DNA of 64,000 nucleotides from the NCBI GenBank assembly GCA_013399855.1, contig VXAY01006182.1:36940-100939 (forward strand). Reading direction: 5' to 3'. Position 1 is the stretch's first letter. Every line of letters starts with the position of its first letter. The translations under genes and the position numbers were made by a program. The stretch comes from Oxyruncus cristatus (taxonomy: Eukaryota; Chordata; Aves; Passeriformes; Cotingidae). Below, piece by piece: positions 63,690 to 64,000 of the stretch. The notes under the pieces were generated by a model. The model did not search any database, was not told the origin of the DNA, and was given only the letters and a program-made list of their open reading frames with translations.

Positions 63690-64000
63690 GGGTGGGAGGT
63701 GCTGTGGGATCAGGGCTCACCCTGTGTGTGTGTGTGTGGAAGTCTGTACGATCAGGCTTGACCCCCTGTGGGCGGGGGGGAGGTGCTTTGGGATCAGGGT
63801 GCACCCTGTGTGTGTGTGTGTGAGGTGCTGTGGGATCAGGGCTCACCTCATGTGGGTGCCCTGGGCTGAGCCCTGTCCCTGTGTGTGTGGGAGGTGCTGT
63901 GGGGTCAGTGCTCACCCTGTGTGTGTGGGGGTGTGTGTGTGTGCTGTGGGGTCAGAGCTCCCCCCGTGGGTGCCCTGGCTGAGCCCTGTCCCCGTGTTGC
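63690..64000 (+). repeat. GT-rich minisatellite, continues past the window edge
   Basis: Units of roughly 50-65 bases share GGGAGGTGCTGTGGGATCAG, GGCTCACCCTGTG and a (GT)n run of variable length. A longer unit with GGTGCCCTGGGCTGAGCCCT appears twice. It lies in MTMR8 intron 5. Confidence 0.8.

Overview
The window looks like a stretch of bird nuclear genome. About twenty short, mostly 5'-truncated CR1 LINE copies are spread across it in both orientations, several still ending in the ATTCTRTG-type tail, and I see no mammalian SINE or L1 sequence. The best-supported gene at the right end is MTMR8, which lies at Xq11 in human and, from general knowledge of avian synteny, on chicken chromosome 4 / passerine 4A. 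Exons are short, splice sites are canonical, and most of the window is non-coding.

Layout. (1) 1-8.3 kb: an unidentified minus-strand gene. Two exons (6667-6893 and 4256-4399) have good splice sites and matching phase, and 3847-3935 is a possible terminal exon. A duplicated ~135 bp segment of unknown origin lies at 732-865 and 1797-1932. (2) 8.4-10.1 kb: a CR1 copy with a tail-to-tail palindromic end, then a CpG-rich, G-quadruplex-prone block that runs into a 920-base gap (9100-10019). This block is the likely promoter area of the first gene. (3) 10.1-33.5 kb: no gene recognised. It holds a few CR1 pieces, a 5'-truncated non-LTR retrotransposon (19096-20046) with a perfect 10-bp target-site duplication, and a CpG-retaining block at 30.84-31.11 kb. 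(4) 33.6-35.7 kb: a complete two-exon, minus-strand Shisa-family gene with signal peptide, eight-cysteine domain, one membrane segment, a TATA box and a poly(A) signal. (5) 35.7-55.5 kb: intergenic. It contains an ERV LTR with an adjoining primer-binding-site-like sequence, a 26-bp minisatellite, (TTAGG)10, a long (GGAT)n tract and several CR1 pieces. (6) 55.5-64 kb: the CpG-island promoter and first five coding exons of MTMR8 (residues 1-199: PH-GRAM domain and start of the phosphatase domain). The gene continues past the right edge, and a GT-rich minisatellite fills the last 300 bases.

How the genes relate. The Shisa gene and MTMR8 are divergently arranged about 20 kb apart. Human SHISA2 and MTMR6 are neighbours at 13q12, so this pair looks like a second copy of an ancient Shisa-MTMR block. 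The most unusual regulatory feature is at the MTMR8 promoter: a perfect TISU/YY1 element opens a 77-codon upstream ORF that overlaps the MTMR8 start in another frame.
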